DNA from: Polyrhizophydium stewartii
Taxonomy: Eukaryota > Chytridiomycota > Chytridiomycetes > Rhizophydiales
Direction of reading: 5' to 3'
NCBI GenBank assembly: GCA_027604665.1
Contig: JADGIZ010000279.1
Span: 1-17,024, forward strand
Length of the DNA stretch: 17,024 nt
Shown here: one piece after another, positions 1 to 10,600 of the stretch
Layout: every line of letters starts with the position of its first letter
Position numbering within the stretch: the stretch's first letter is position 1
Translations under genes and position numbers: made by a program
Notes under the pieces: model-generated
What the model was told of the DNA's origin: nothing
What the model saw: only the letters and a program-made list of their open reading frames with translations
Database searches by the model: none

Positions 1-57
1 ACTGCCCCGCCCACAAGAAAGGCAAGCACCGACACGAAATCTACTCCATGTCTGAAC

Positions 58-3000
58 ATGATATTGTCCAACTCATCGGCCCCCCGCGCCCCGCCCCCCC
101 CCCGGTTCCGGCCCCGCCCGTGGCGGCCCCCCGCCCGCCACCGGACACGACCCGGCTTGACCCGACCCGCCTCGCTGGCCCCCGTCGGTCCGTCGCCGAT
201 CCCCTCCCCTCGGACGCCGCCGACTCCACGCCGCGCCATGCCAGACCGCCCCGCAGACGCCACCGCGTCCGCCCTCGCCGTCCGCGACTTTGTGCTGCGC
301 TCGCGCGGCCACTCCGTCATCACAAAGGTGCTCATCGCCAACAACGGCATGGCCGCCGTCAAGGCCATCCGCTCCATCCGCAAGTGGGCCTACGAGACCT
401 TTGGCAACGAGCGCCTCATCGAGTTCACCGCAATGTGCACCCCCGAGGACCTGCACATGAACGCAGAGTACGTGCGCATGGCCGACCACTACGTCGAGAT
501 CCCAGGCGGCACCGCAAACAACAACTACTCCAACGTCCAGCTCATCGTCGACATTGCCGAGCGCACCCGCGTGCACGCCGTCTGGGTCGGATGGGGCTTC
601 GCCTCGGAGAACCCCGTCCTCGTCGACAAGCTCACCCAGCTCTCGCCCCCGGTCGTCTTCATCGGCCCGCCCGCCTCCGCCATGCGCTCGCTCGGCGACA
701 AGATCGCCTCCACCATCGTGGCCCAGTCCGCAAAGGTGCCCTGCGTCAGCTGGTCCGGCGACGGCATCGAGATCGACGCAGACGCTGCCGTCGGCCACGC
801 CACCGTCCCCGACGACCTCTACTCCGCCGCCACGACCCACGACGTCAACGAGGGCCTCGACCACGCAAAGCGCATCGGCTTCCCCGTCATGATCAAGGCC
901 TCCGAGGGCGGCGGCGGCAAGGGCATCCGCCTCGTCGACTCGGAGGCAGCCTTCTCCTCGTCCTTTGTCCAGGTCCAGCGCGAGGTCCCCGGCTCGCCCA
1001 TCTTCATCATGCGCGTCGTCCGCAACGCTCGCCACCTCGAGGTCCAGCTGCTCGCCGACGCCTACGGCAACGCCATCGCCCTCTTTGGCCGCGACTGCTC
1101 CGTCCAGCGCCGCCACCAAAAGATCATCGAGGAGGCCCCCATCTCCGTCGCCCCGCCAGAGATCCTCGGCCACATGGAAAAGTCGGCCGTGCGGCTCGCA
1201 AAGCTCGTCGGCTACGTCAGCGCGGGCACTGTCGAGTACCTCTACGAGCCAAACTCCAAAAAGTACTACTTCCTCGAGCTCAACCCGCGTCTGCAGGTCG
1301 AGCACCCGACCACAGAAATGGTCTCGGGCGTCAACATCCCCGCCGCGCAGCTCCAGGTCGCCATGGGCATCCCCCTCAGCTGCATCAAGGACATCCGCAT
1401 CCTCTACGGCCTGACCCCGACCGGCACCTCCGACATTGACTTTGACTTTGAGTCGCCCTCGTCGCTCCAGATCCAGCGCAAGCCCTCGCCCCGCGGCCAC
1501 GTCATCGCCACCCGCATCACCGCAGAGAACCCCGAGGCGGGTTTCAAGCCAAACTCGGGCAGGGTCCTCGAGCTCAACTTCCGCAGCAACAGCAACGTCT
1601 GGGGCTACTTCTCCGTCAACGCCTCGGGCGGCGTGCACGAGTACGCCGACTCGCAGTTTGGCCACATCTTCTCCTACGGCGAGTCGCGCAGCGACGCCCG
1701 CAAGAACCTGATTGTCGCCCTCAAGGAGATCTCGATCCGCGGCGACTTCCGCACCACGATCGAGTACCTCATCAAGCTGCTCGAGACCGACGACTATGTC
1801 GAGAACAGGTTCACCACCCAGTGGCTCGACGCCCTCATTGCCAAGCGCGTCGAGATTGAGCGGCCCGACAAGATCCTCACCGCCATCTGCGGCGCCGTCG
1901 TCAAGGCCCACGCGCGCTTCACAAAGGACACGGCCGAGTTCCGCTCGGCCCTCGAGAAGGGCCAGACCCCTCCGACCTCGCTCCTGCGCACCTCGTACCC
2001 GGTCGAGTTCATCTTTGACAATGTCCAGTTCAGGATGCACGTGGCCATTGCCGGCCCAGAGGACTATGTCGTCTCGACCAACAGCTCGTCCGTCAATGTC
2101 CATGGCAAGCCGCTCGCCGACGGCGGCATGCTCATCCTCGTCGACGGCCACAGCCACCTGACGTACACCAAGGAGGAGTCGCACCTGACCCAGCTCATTC
2201 TCGACGGCAAGACGTGCTTGCTCGAGAAGGAGAACGACCCGACCAAGCTGCGCTCGCCGTCGCCCGGAAAGCTCGTGCGCTTCCTCGTCGACGACGGGCA
2301 CCACCTCAAGAGCGGCGAGGCCTTTGCCGAGATCGAGGTCATGAAGATGTACATGCCCTTGCTCGCCTCGGAGAGCGGCGTCGTCAAGTTTGACAAGCCC
2401 GCGGGAAGCGTGCTGGCCGCGGGTGACATTATCGGCACCATCACCCTCGACGACCCCAGCCGCGTCCAGCGCGCGGCCGTCTTTGACGGCACCCTGCCGG
2501 CTCTTGGGTATGTGTGCCGCTTGGCCCTCCCCCGTCTGTGCTTGCGCGTTACTCCATGCCGCGCGGCGCGGCGCGGCGCGATGCCGTGCGCGATGCCGTG
2601 CGCGATGCCGTGCGCGATGCCGTGCGCGATGCCGTGCGCGATGCCGTGCGCGATGCCGTGTGCGATGCCGTGTGCGATGCCGTGCGCGATGCCGTGCGCG
2701 ACACGAGCGATGATGCTGACCATCATCATCATCGCTCAACCTCTGCACGACCCCAACAGCGAGCCGCGCGTCATTGGCGAAAAGGTGCACCAGCAGTACA
2801 AGCACGCCCGCCGTGCCATCAACGCGGTCCTCGACGGCTTTGAGCTCAGCTCCGAGCCGACCGAGCTCGTGCGCCGCCTGCACGGCGTCCTGACCAACAA
2901 GGACCTGCCCTTCCTCGAGTTCACCGAGGTGCTGTCGTCGCTCGTGGGCCGCATCCCGGGCAAGCTCGACGTGGCGCTGCGTGAGACCCTCGACCGCGCG

Positions 3001-5609
3001 CGCGCCAGCACCGGTGTCTTCCCCGCCGAGGAGCTGCGCACGCAGATCGCCACCATGGGCGACGAGATGCAGGCCGACGAGCGCGTGCTGTTCAAGGAGA
3101 CGATCCGCCCCGTTGTTGCCGTCATTGACACGTACGCGGGCGGCCTCGAGGAGCACGCGCACAGCGTCTTTGTCGAGCTGCTCGACCAGTTCCTCGAGGT
3201 CGAGCGCATCTTCAACGAGACGCGCTACGAGACGGTCCTGCTCGAGCTGCGCGACAAGTACCGCTCCGAGCTCGACACTGCGGTGCGCCTTGCGCGCGCG
3301 TCCGCCAAGTCGGGCTCGCGCGGCGAGCTCGTGCTCGCGCTGCTGAGCGCCATCCGCCGCAACAGCGACGACGCCAAGCACAAGTACATGCAGCACCTCG
3401 AGGCGCTCGCGGATCTCAAGGGCCGCGACACGGCCAAGGTGTCGCTCAAGGCGCGCGAGATGCAGATCTACTACCAGCTGCCGAGCGCCGAGGAGCGCCG
3501 CTCGCGCGTGCTCACGCACCTGCGCAACGCCATCAAGCCGCGCCGCCCCGAGGCCCCCGTTGCGGAGACGCAGTTTGACTACTCGGCGCTCTCGCAGCTG
3601 ATCATGGCGCAGCACTCGATCCTCGATGTGCTGCCAACGTTCTTTTACCACGAGGACGAGGCCGTGCGCGCGACGGCGCTGTACACGTACGTGCTGCACA
3701 CGTACCAGGCGTACTCGATCACGTCGGTCAAGCAGCACCTGGGCTCGTCGCCGACCGTGTTCACGTGGGAGTTTGTGCTGCGCCAGATGCACGGCAGCAG
3801 TGGCGGCGGCGGTGGCGCCCTGTCGGCTGCGGCGCTCTCGCGCGTGAGCTCGCTGGGCAGCTTCCGCGACCTGCGCTCGCTCAACTTTGCGGCGGACGTG
3901 TCGACGCCGCGGCGCGGCACCATTTGCGCGTTCGAGTCGCTGGCGGATCTGCGTGCGCAGATGCCGCGCGTGCTCGCGACGCACGGCATCCTCGAGGCGG
4001 CCGACAACCGCGGCGTATCGGATGTCTGGAACGTGGCCATCCGCGACGAGGACAGCAACCAGACGGACCAGCAGCTGCACGACACGCTGCAAGAGCTCGT
4101 GTCGTCGTTCTCGCGCGAGCTGCGCAAGAGCCTCGTGCGCCGCATCACGTTCATGGTCGTGCGCGACGGCCAGTTCCCGCGCTACTTTACGTTCAAGGCC
4201 TCGCGCACGTACGAGGAGGACGCGTTGTTGCGCCACATTGAGCCCGCGATGGCGTACCAGCTCGAGTTTGAGGCCCTGCAGAACTTTGACGTCAAGCCGT
4301 GCTTTGTGGACAACCGCCGCGTGCACATTTACTATGGCGTCGGCAAGAAGAACCCCACGGACATGCGCTTCTTTATCCGCACCATCATGTACCCGGGCCA
4401 CATTCTGTCCAACGTGCGCACGCTCGATTTCCTGGTTTCCGAGGGCAACCGCATCCTTACGGACGTGCTCGACGCCCTCGAGCTGCTCTCGGCCACGTAC
4501 CCCAACACCGACTGCAGCCACCTGTTCCTCAACATCATCCCGACGTTTGAGCTCGACCTGGACGAGATCGAGGCCTCGCTGCGCAGCTTCGTCGACCGCC
4601 ACGGCAAGCGGCTGTTCAAGCTGCGCGTGACCAACGCCGAGATCCGCTTCCTGCGCCAGATCCCCGGGTCGGCGTCGGTGCAGCCGATCCGGTTTGTGGT
4701 CTCGAGCCACTCGGGGTACGTGATGCAGGTGCAGGCGTACCAGGAGGTGCGCGACGTGACGGGCATCAAGAAGCTCGTGTCGCTGTCGTCGCCGCCGGGC
4801 CCGCTGCACAACCAGCCCGTGAGCTCGCCGTACGCGCCCAAGGAGGCGATCCAGCCCAAGCGGTACAAGGCGCATCTCATGGGCACCACGTACATTTACG
4901 ACTTCCCGGAGCTGTTCCGGCGCCAGCTCGAGCGCAGCTGGATGCGGCACGCGGCCACGCACGGCGTCAAGCCCCCGGCGTCGGTCATGACGGCCACGGA
5001 GCTGATTCTGAATGCGCAGGACGAGCTCGAGCCCACGTTCCGTCCTCCCGGGTCCAACACGTGCGGCATGATTGTGTGGGAGTTTGAGATGCTGACGCCC
5101 GAGTACCCCGAGGGCCGCAGCATCATTGTCGTTGCCAACGACATCACGTACAACATTGGCTCGTTTGGTCCCACGGAGGATGTGGTCTTTGCGCGCGCGT
5201 CGCAGTACGCGCGCAAGAAGGGCATTCCGCGCATTTACATCTCGGCCAACTCTGGCGCGCGCATTGGCCTCGCGGACGAGGTCGCGTCGCGGTTCAAGGT
5301 CGCGTGGACCGACCCGGCCAGCCCCGAGAAGGGATTCGACTACCTCTACCTCGACGAGGCCGACTACGAGGCGCTCAAGCGCGAGGCCATTGTCAAGCGC
5401 CAGCCCGTGCCGGTCGAGACCGAGCGCATCCTCGTTGACGGCCTCGCGCGGTACAGGCTCACGACCATTGTCGGTCTGCAGAACGGCCTTGGCGTCGAGA
5501 ACCTCCAGGGCTCGGGCATGATTGCGGGCGAGACGTCTCTCGCTTATGAGGAGATTTTTACGCTCACGCTCGTGACGTGCCGCTCTGTCGGTGAGTCGTG
5601 TGCTCTATG

Positions 5610-5643
<34 letters not shown>

Positions 5644-7365
5644 GCCGCCGCCGCCGTGGGACCGTCGGCTGACGGCATATGCTTGCTCTCCTGTCCAGGC
5701 ATTGGCGCGTACCTGGTCCGCCTCGGCCAGCGCGTGATCCAGGTCCAGTACACGCCGATTATCCTGACGGGCGCCAGCGCGCTCAACAAGGTGCTCGGCC
5801 GCAACGTATACACGTCGAACCTGCAGCTGGGCGGCACGCAGATCATGCACCGCAACGGCGTGTCGCACCTCGTGGCCGAGAACGACATGGAGGGCGTTGG
5901 CGCGATCCTGCGCTGGCTCGAGTACGTGCCCAAGCAGCGCGACGCACCGCTGCCGGTGATTGCGCCCGCGGACGACATTGACCGCCCGATCGAGGTGGAC
6001 ATCCCGCAGGGCGCGTACGACCCGCGGTCGCTGCTGTGCGGCGTCGAGGACGGCGAGCGCGGCTGGATCGGCGGGTTCTTTGACCGCGACTCGTTCACCG
6101 AGACGCTCGCCGGGTGGGCCAAGGGCGTTGTTGTTGGCCGCGCGCGGCTGGGCGGCATCCCCGTGGGCGTGATTGCGGTCGAGACGCGCGCGACGGAGCA
6201 CCTTGTTTGGGCCGACCCGGCGATCGAGACGTCGCAGGAGCAGACCAACGTCGAGGCCGGGCAGGTGTGGTACCCGAACTCGTCGTTCAAGACGGCGCAG
6301 GCGATCCGCGACTTCAACAAGGGCGAGCAGCTGCCGCTGATCATCATGGCCAACTGGCGCGGCTTCTCGGGCGGCCAGGGCGACATGTACAAGGAGATCC
6401 TCAAGTTTGGCGCGTACATTGTCGACGCGCTGCGCGCGTACTCGCAGCCCGTGTTTGTTTACCTTGTTGGCGAGCTGCGCGGCGGCGCGTGGGTCGTGGT
6501 CGACCCGACCATCAACTCGGACATGATGGAGATGTACGTGGCCGAGAACGCGCGCGGCGGCGTGCTCGAACCCGAGGGCATTGTCGAGATCAAGTTCCGC
6601 AAGCCGCAGCTGCTTGCGGCCATCCAGCGCCTGGACGAGCCGTACCGCGCGCTCAAGAAGGAGCTCGATGCCGCCGGGTCGAGCGCGGACGCGGACGCGC
6701 GCGCGGCGGTGCAAAAGAAGATGAATGCGCGCGAGAAGCTGCTCCTGCCGATTTACCACCAGGCGGCGGTGCACTTTGCCGACCTGCACGACCGCCCGCA
6801 GCGCATGCTGGCCAAGAAGGTGGTGCGCCGCATCGTGCCGTGGCGCGAGGCGCGCAGCTTCTACTACTGGCGCCTGCTGCGGCGCATCTCGGAGATGTCG
6901 GTCGTCAAGTCGATCCGCCAGGCCATGGGCGCCGACAAGGCGTCCTTCTCGGACGCGCGCGCCATGCTCGTTGGGTGGTTCCGCGAGTCGATGCGCAGGT
7001 ACGACGGCGCCATGCTGAGCGGCGTCGCCGGGTCGGTCGTGGACGCGGCGCAGACCTCGGCTTCTGCGGGCGGCGACGACGATGGCCTCCGCCGCCGCGC
7101 GGGTGCGTCGGGCGATGCCGCCAGCGGCGCGCACGACGCGCAGAACATGGACGACGGCCGCGACATTGATATGGTGCGCTGGATCCACCAGTCGCGCCAC
7201 GACATTGACGAGCGCATCTCGCTGCTCGTTGAGCGGCGCCGCGTCGAGGAGGCCAAGAAGCTTGCCAAGGACGCGCCGCAGTCGATTCTGGCTGCGTTCC
7301 TCGGCATCGCGGGCGAGCTTGATGCAGAGGCCAAGCGCAAGGTCCTTGAGGCCCTCGGCAACTAA
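58..7365 (+). CDS. ACC1: Acetyl-CoA carboxylase, multidomain eukaryotic type
   Basis: The product makes malonyl-CoA from acetyl-CoA, bicarbonate and ATP, the committed step of fatty-acid synthesis, normally in the cytosol. Coding segments are 58-2507, 2760-5590 and 5699-7365, giving 2315 residues (yeast has about 2230). Biotin carboxylase comes first: ATP-grasp loop GGGGKG at residues 284-289, then FGRDCSVQRRHQKIIEEAP and LELNPRLQVEHP. The biotin-carrier motif EVMKM follows, with the biotinylated lysine at residue 763. A central domain leads to the carboxyltransferase halves, seen in SANSGARIGLA, IGAYLVRLGQ (from about residue 1761) and ANWRGFSGG. The stop TAA ends at 7365. The start is uncertain. 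Position 58 opens the frame, but residues 1-60 are a Pro/Arg-rich stretch unlike the family. ATG 238 (MPDRPADAT) begins just before conserved sequence and would give 2255 residues. ATG 48 in another frame is a third option. Identity is secure. Confidence 0.96.
2508..2759 (+). other. ACC1 intron 1, in-frame and stop-free
   Basis: Donor GTATGT at 2508, branch candidate CTGAC at 2716-2720, acceptor CAG ending at 2759. Removing it joins LPALG directly to EPRVIGEKVHQQY, as fungal ACCs read across this point. The length is 252 nt (84 codons) with no stop in the host frame, so an unspliced transcript would stay open. The middle is a 12-bp tandem repeat. Confidence 0.85.
2581..2700 (+). repeat. 12-bp minisatellite, ten units, inside ACC1 intron 1
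   Basis: The unit ATGCCGTGCGCG is repeated ten times without gaps. Units 7 and 8 (2653-2676) carry a single C-to-T change. In the ACC1 frame each unit would read Met-Pro-Cys-Ala. Near-identity of the units suggests recent expansion by slippage or unequal exchange. Confidence 0.97.
5591..5698 (+). other. ACC1 intron 2, in-frame and stop-free
   Basis: Donor GTGAGT at 5591, branch candidate CTGAC at 5669-5673, acceptor CAG ending at 5698. Removal restores TCRSVGIGAYLVRLG, a nearly invariant carboxyltransferase segment, so this is certainly an intron. It is 108 nt (36 codons) with no stop in frame. Retention would insert a 15-alanine run. Confidence 0.93.
5611..5655 (+). repeat. Trinucleotide repeat (GCT)10(GCC)5 in ACC1 intron 2
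   Basis: Ten GCT units (5611-5640) are followed by five GCC units (5641-5655), all in the reading frame of the flanking exons. It lies between donor and branch point, so changes in copy number would alter intron length in steps of three. Confidence 0.97.
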
Positions 7366-7617
7366 CTGATCGCACAAGTCTCTCTCTCTCTCTTTTTGTT
7401 CGCCATCTCTCAATCTCTCACTCTCTCATTCCTTTTGGCATCATACGCAGAAATGAATCAGTGTTTCTGATGACGTGGGGTTGGTGCACCAGTGTTTACT
7501 GCTGAGTTGAGTGCCGCCGAGGTGCGGCACACGCCAGAGTCCAAAAAGCGGGGGTGCCGGGGTTGCCAGGGGGTGGCGAGAAAGAGAAGGAAAGTGAGCG
7601 GAATGAGACGAACCCGT
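7366..7617. other. Intergenic region between convergent genes
   Basis: These 252 bp separate the ACC1 stop from the stop of the minus-strand gene. They must hold both 3' untranslated regions. A pyrimidine tract starts 14 bases after the ACC1 stop. No exact AATAAA was seen on either strand; AATGAA near 7452 is a possible variant signal for ACC1. No gene was recognised. Confidence 0.7.
7379..7392 (+). repeat. (TC)7 dinucleotide tract in the ACC1 3' untranslated region
   Basis: Seven TC units followed by a T run, immediately downstream of the ACC1 stop codon. It is probably a pyrimidine-rich 3' UTR element or a simple microsatellite. Confidence 0.85.
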
Positions 7618-10600
7618 TCACTGCTGCTCGTCAATCACGTCGTACGTCATTGACGGCGCCGTGTACTCGCTCGGCGCGCGCGACGTGCGCCGCGAGTTCA
7701 TGACATCGGCCAGGCTCGCGACGGGCTGCGTGACGACGCCAATCAGGCGCGGCCCGTTGCCAGACGATCCCGAGTGCTGCCTGTCGAACCCGTGCGGCGG
7801 CGGCGGCAGGAACTGCGCGGGGATCTCCTCCAATGGGATCTGTGCGACCGCGAGCTCGCGCGGCTTGTGGTCGTTGTCGCCGCCGTCGCCGCCGCCGTCG
7901 CCGCCGCCGTCGCCGCCGCCGTCGCCGGGCATGACGACCTCGTCAATCATGGGCGACGGATCCGCGGACGTGGGCGACTGGTACTCTGGCGGCGCGGACG
8001 TGGGCGTGTTGCGCAGCGGCGACGGCGGCATCTCGCGCGTGCCCTGGACCGCGTGCGGTGCGGGGCCGTCGGGGATCTTGCGGTCGAGCTTGTCCGCCTT
8101 GGGGTCGTCCGGCGGCGGGGCCTCGCCCGCGCGCCGCGGCCCGCCGCGCAGGCCGCCTGTCTTGTGCGGGAACATGGCGTTGGCCGTCAGGATCACGATT
8201 GGGACCGATGCCAGCGAGCAGACGGCCATGATCGCAAACGAGAGCCAGAAGCCGTCGAGCGTCGTGCTGGACGGATGCACAGTCCGGGAAGCGCGGGTGC
8301 GAGCCCATGTCAGCAAACGAGGCCCGTGCGCGTGCTGCTGGATGGCATGGGAATGCGGTCGGATCGGGGGGGGGGAAGGGTTCTCGACTCACAGGACGCC
8401 GCCGCACATGCCGTCCTGCACGGCGTAGAATGCCTGCGCGACCGAGTAACACGGGAACGCGTCCGAGACGTACGCCTGCTCGCGCGCCGCAAACGAGATC
8501 ATGCTGCTTTGCACCGTCGGGATCACAAGCGTGAGCTGTGCCCCCACACGCCAATCCGCACATCGCCTTGCGTGTCAGCACTTCGCGCCGCCACCGCGAT
8601 ACGCCTGACGAAGGTTATCCAGCGCATGGGGCTGCTCACGTTGCGCGAGGCGTTGCCGGCAAAGTTGGACAGCGAGTTGACGGTCAAGTTGTAGAGCAGG
8701 GGGAGGGCTTTGCTGCTCACCTACACACGAGACCAGCGGACGCATGTCAGCCGCGGGCATCAGCGCGGGGCAAGCGCAACACGCCAAACACACGCCGAGC
8801 ACGACTCACAATCAGCGCATTCGCAGAGCTGTTGAGGCTGCGAACCTCGTCCTCGAGCGTGAGGATATTGGCATTGAGTTGGTCGAGCGTGCCGCTGTTG
8901 CGGAGCAGGTTGTTGATCGTGTTCCGAATGGTCTGGATGTTGGCCAGGAAGTCGTTGTTGCACGCCACGGCCTGCTGGTCCGTCGGCGTCGGGTTCGTGG
9001 GCGTGATGGTCAGATACTGCGAGATGGCGGCGTACGTCGTGGCCTGCTGCGCGTTGGTGTACAGCGTCGCGAGAGAGCTGTCCAGCGTCGTGAGCTGCTG
9101 GCGCAGCTGCGGGATCGACGACTGGCGCGCAGAGTCGAGCGAGGTCAGGTTGAAGCCGCTCAGGTCGAGCGTGTTCACGTCGTTCAGCTGGCTCGAGGGG
9201 CTCTGCGACAACGACACGGACGAGCTGGTGCACCGTCGTTAGCCGCGATTCATGTCTCAGCCATGGCCGCCACACCTCCCTCCAGCCGCGTGCGCACCTG
9301 ACGTCCCAGCCCGTCGAGACGGACGAAAAATTGAACGAGTTGATCTGGTCCGACGCCTTTTGCGTGATGTTGATTGCGCTGCTGTCGATGAAGCCGACCT
9401 TTGTGGCCACGGTGATGAAGGTCTGGTTCTGGTAACACATTGGGATCGCAGCAAACGACCGATTGAGCGTGGTCCGCAAATCACCCGTCAGGGCCTCGAT
9501 AATGTACGGCGGCGTGCCCTCGTACACGACGGTGCAGACTGGTCGCGGCAGGGACGTCAGAAATCGCCGTACTGCACAAGCGTGTCTCGCGGCGCACAGC
9601 TCACCGTCGCCGAGCGGGATCGTGATGAGGACGAGGATGATGGCAAAGAGATGGAGGATGATGTAATACGGCGACCCAAGCATGTTGATGCTGCGCGGTC
9701 GCGTCAGCCGATCGCATCTCTTTCAGATACATCCGCAGCGCACACGCACCCCTTCATGACCCGCGGCGACTTGCACACGGCTCCCATGGCGATGCCAAAC
9801 AAGATGGCCAGGTAAATGCCACAAAATGCGTCGACGGCGAGCGTGCTGCAAGGTATTGCTCCGTGCGTCAGCACGCAGATTGACGATGTTGTGGCAGCGG
9901 CGACTGAAACTCACATCAGCGAGCTCATGCTGACGGCGCGGTCAAGCGCCTTGGACAGACTGGCGCGCAGCGACGAGAGCGCGTCCGAGGCGTTGCCCGT
10001 CGGGCCCTGGACCTGGCTGACGATCTGCGAGCGCGCGTCCTCGAGCTTTGGGATCGCGCTGGACTTGAAGGCTGCAAACCAATCATCAGTCCACGACGGC
10101 CGAGAGTCAGCATCCTTCCTCCCGCGAGATGGCTTGGCGGCCACACGGAGGGATGTATGAAGCCACGTGATACGCACTGCTCGAGCCCGACGAGACGAGG
10201 TTCTGAGCCGTGCTTGGCACCGCGGCGGCCGTGGAACGGACCTCGGCGGCGTACGAGGTCAGGTTGGGCACGTTCCCGAGGCTCTGTAGCACCCGCGTCG
10301 AGTTGGGGCTGCCCGAGGTGTCGAGGTTGAGATTGGTCGCGGCGCTGTTGACGCTGCCGCTGTTGACCGACTGCGTGAGGACCCATGACACGGCGTTGAC
10401 TGTGTGCTGCGTCGAGCTGAGGCTGTTGACCAGGGTCGAGATGCTGTTGGCGTCTTTGGGCGGCAAGGTGGGGCGTGATGCCGTCGAGTCAGCGACGTGA
10501 TCAAGATGCTTGTCGGTCGCGGGCACAGTTGTGGCAGTTGAGCGGATCGACGCGCGGTCTCGGACTCACCCGTCACGATGCTGTTGGTCGTGGTGAGGCA

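Noticed and set aside
48..1439. A 463-residue plus-strand frame overlapping ACC1
   Set aside because: It is His/Arg/Pro-rich throughout after the first dozen codons, typical of an out-of-frame shadow. Only its first codons are of interest for the ACC1 start.
2581..2700. CRISPR-like array
   Set aside because: A gapless 12-bp tandem repeat without spacers in a eukaryotic intron.
73..4962. A 1629-residue open frame antisense to ACC1
   Set aside because: It mirrors the GC-rich third-position bias of ACC1, has Arg/Val/Asp-rich low-complexity composition, crosses the ACC1 intron repeat and resembles no known protein.
6114..7169. A 351-residue plus-strand frame inside ACC1
   Set aside because: Arg/Gly-rich shadow of the carboxyltransferase codons.
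5605..7413. A 602-residue minus-strand frame over the ACC1 3' half
   Set aside because: It reads through the intron 2 repeat and the complement of conserved carboxyltransferase codons, with no family motif.
7661..8694. Plus-strand frames opposite the prominin-like tail
   Set aside because: Low-complexity shadows of the Gly/Asp and Pro-rich tail; they run across the proposed introns of the opposite gene.
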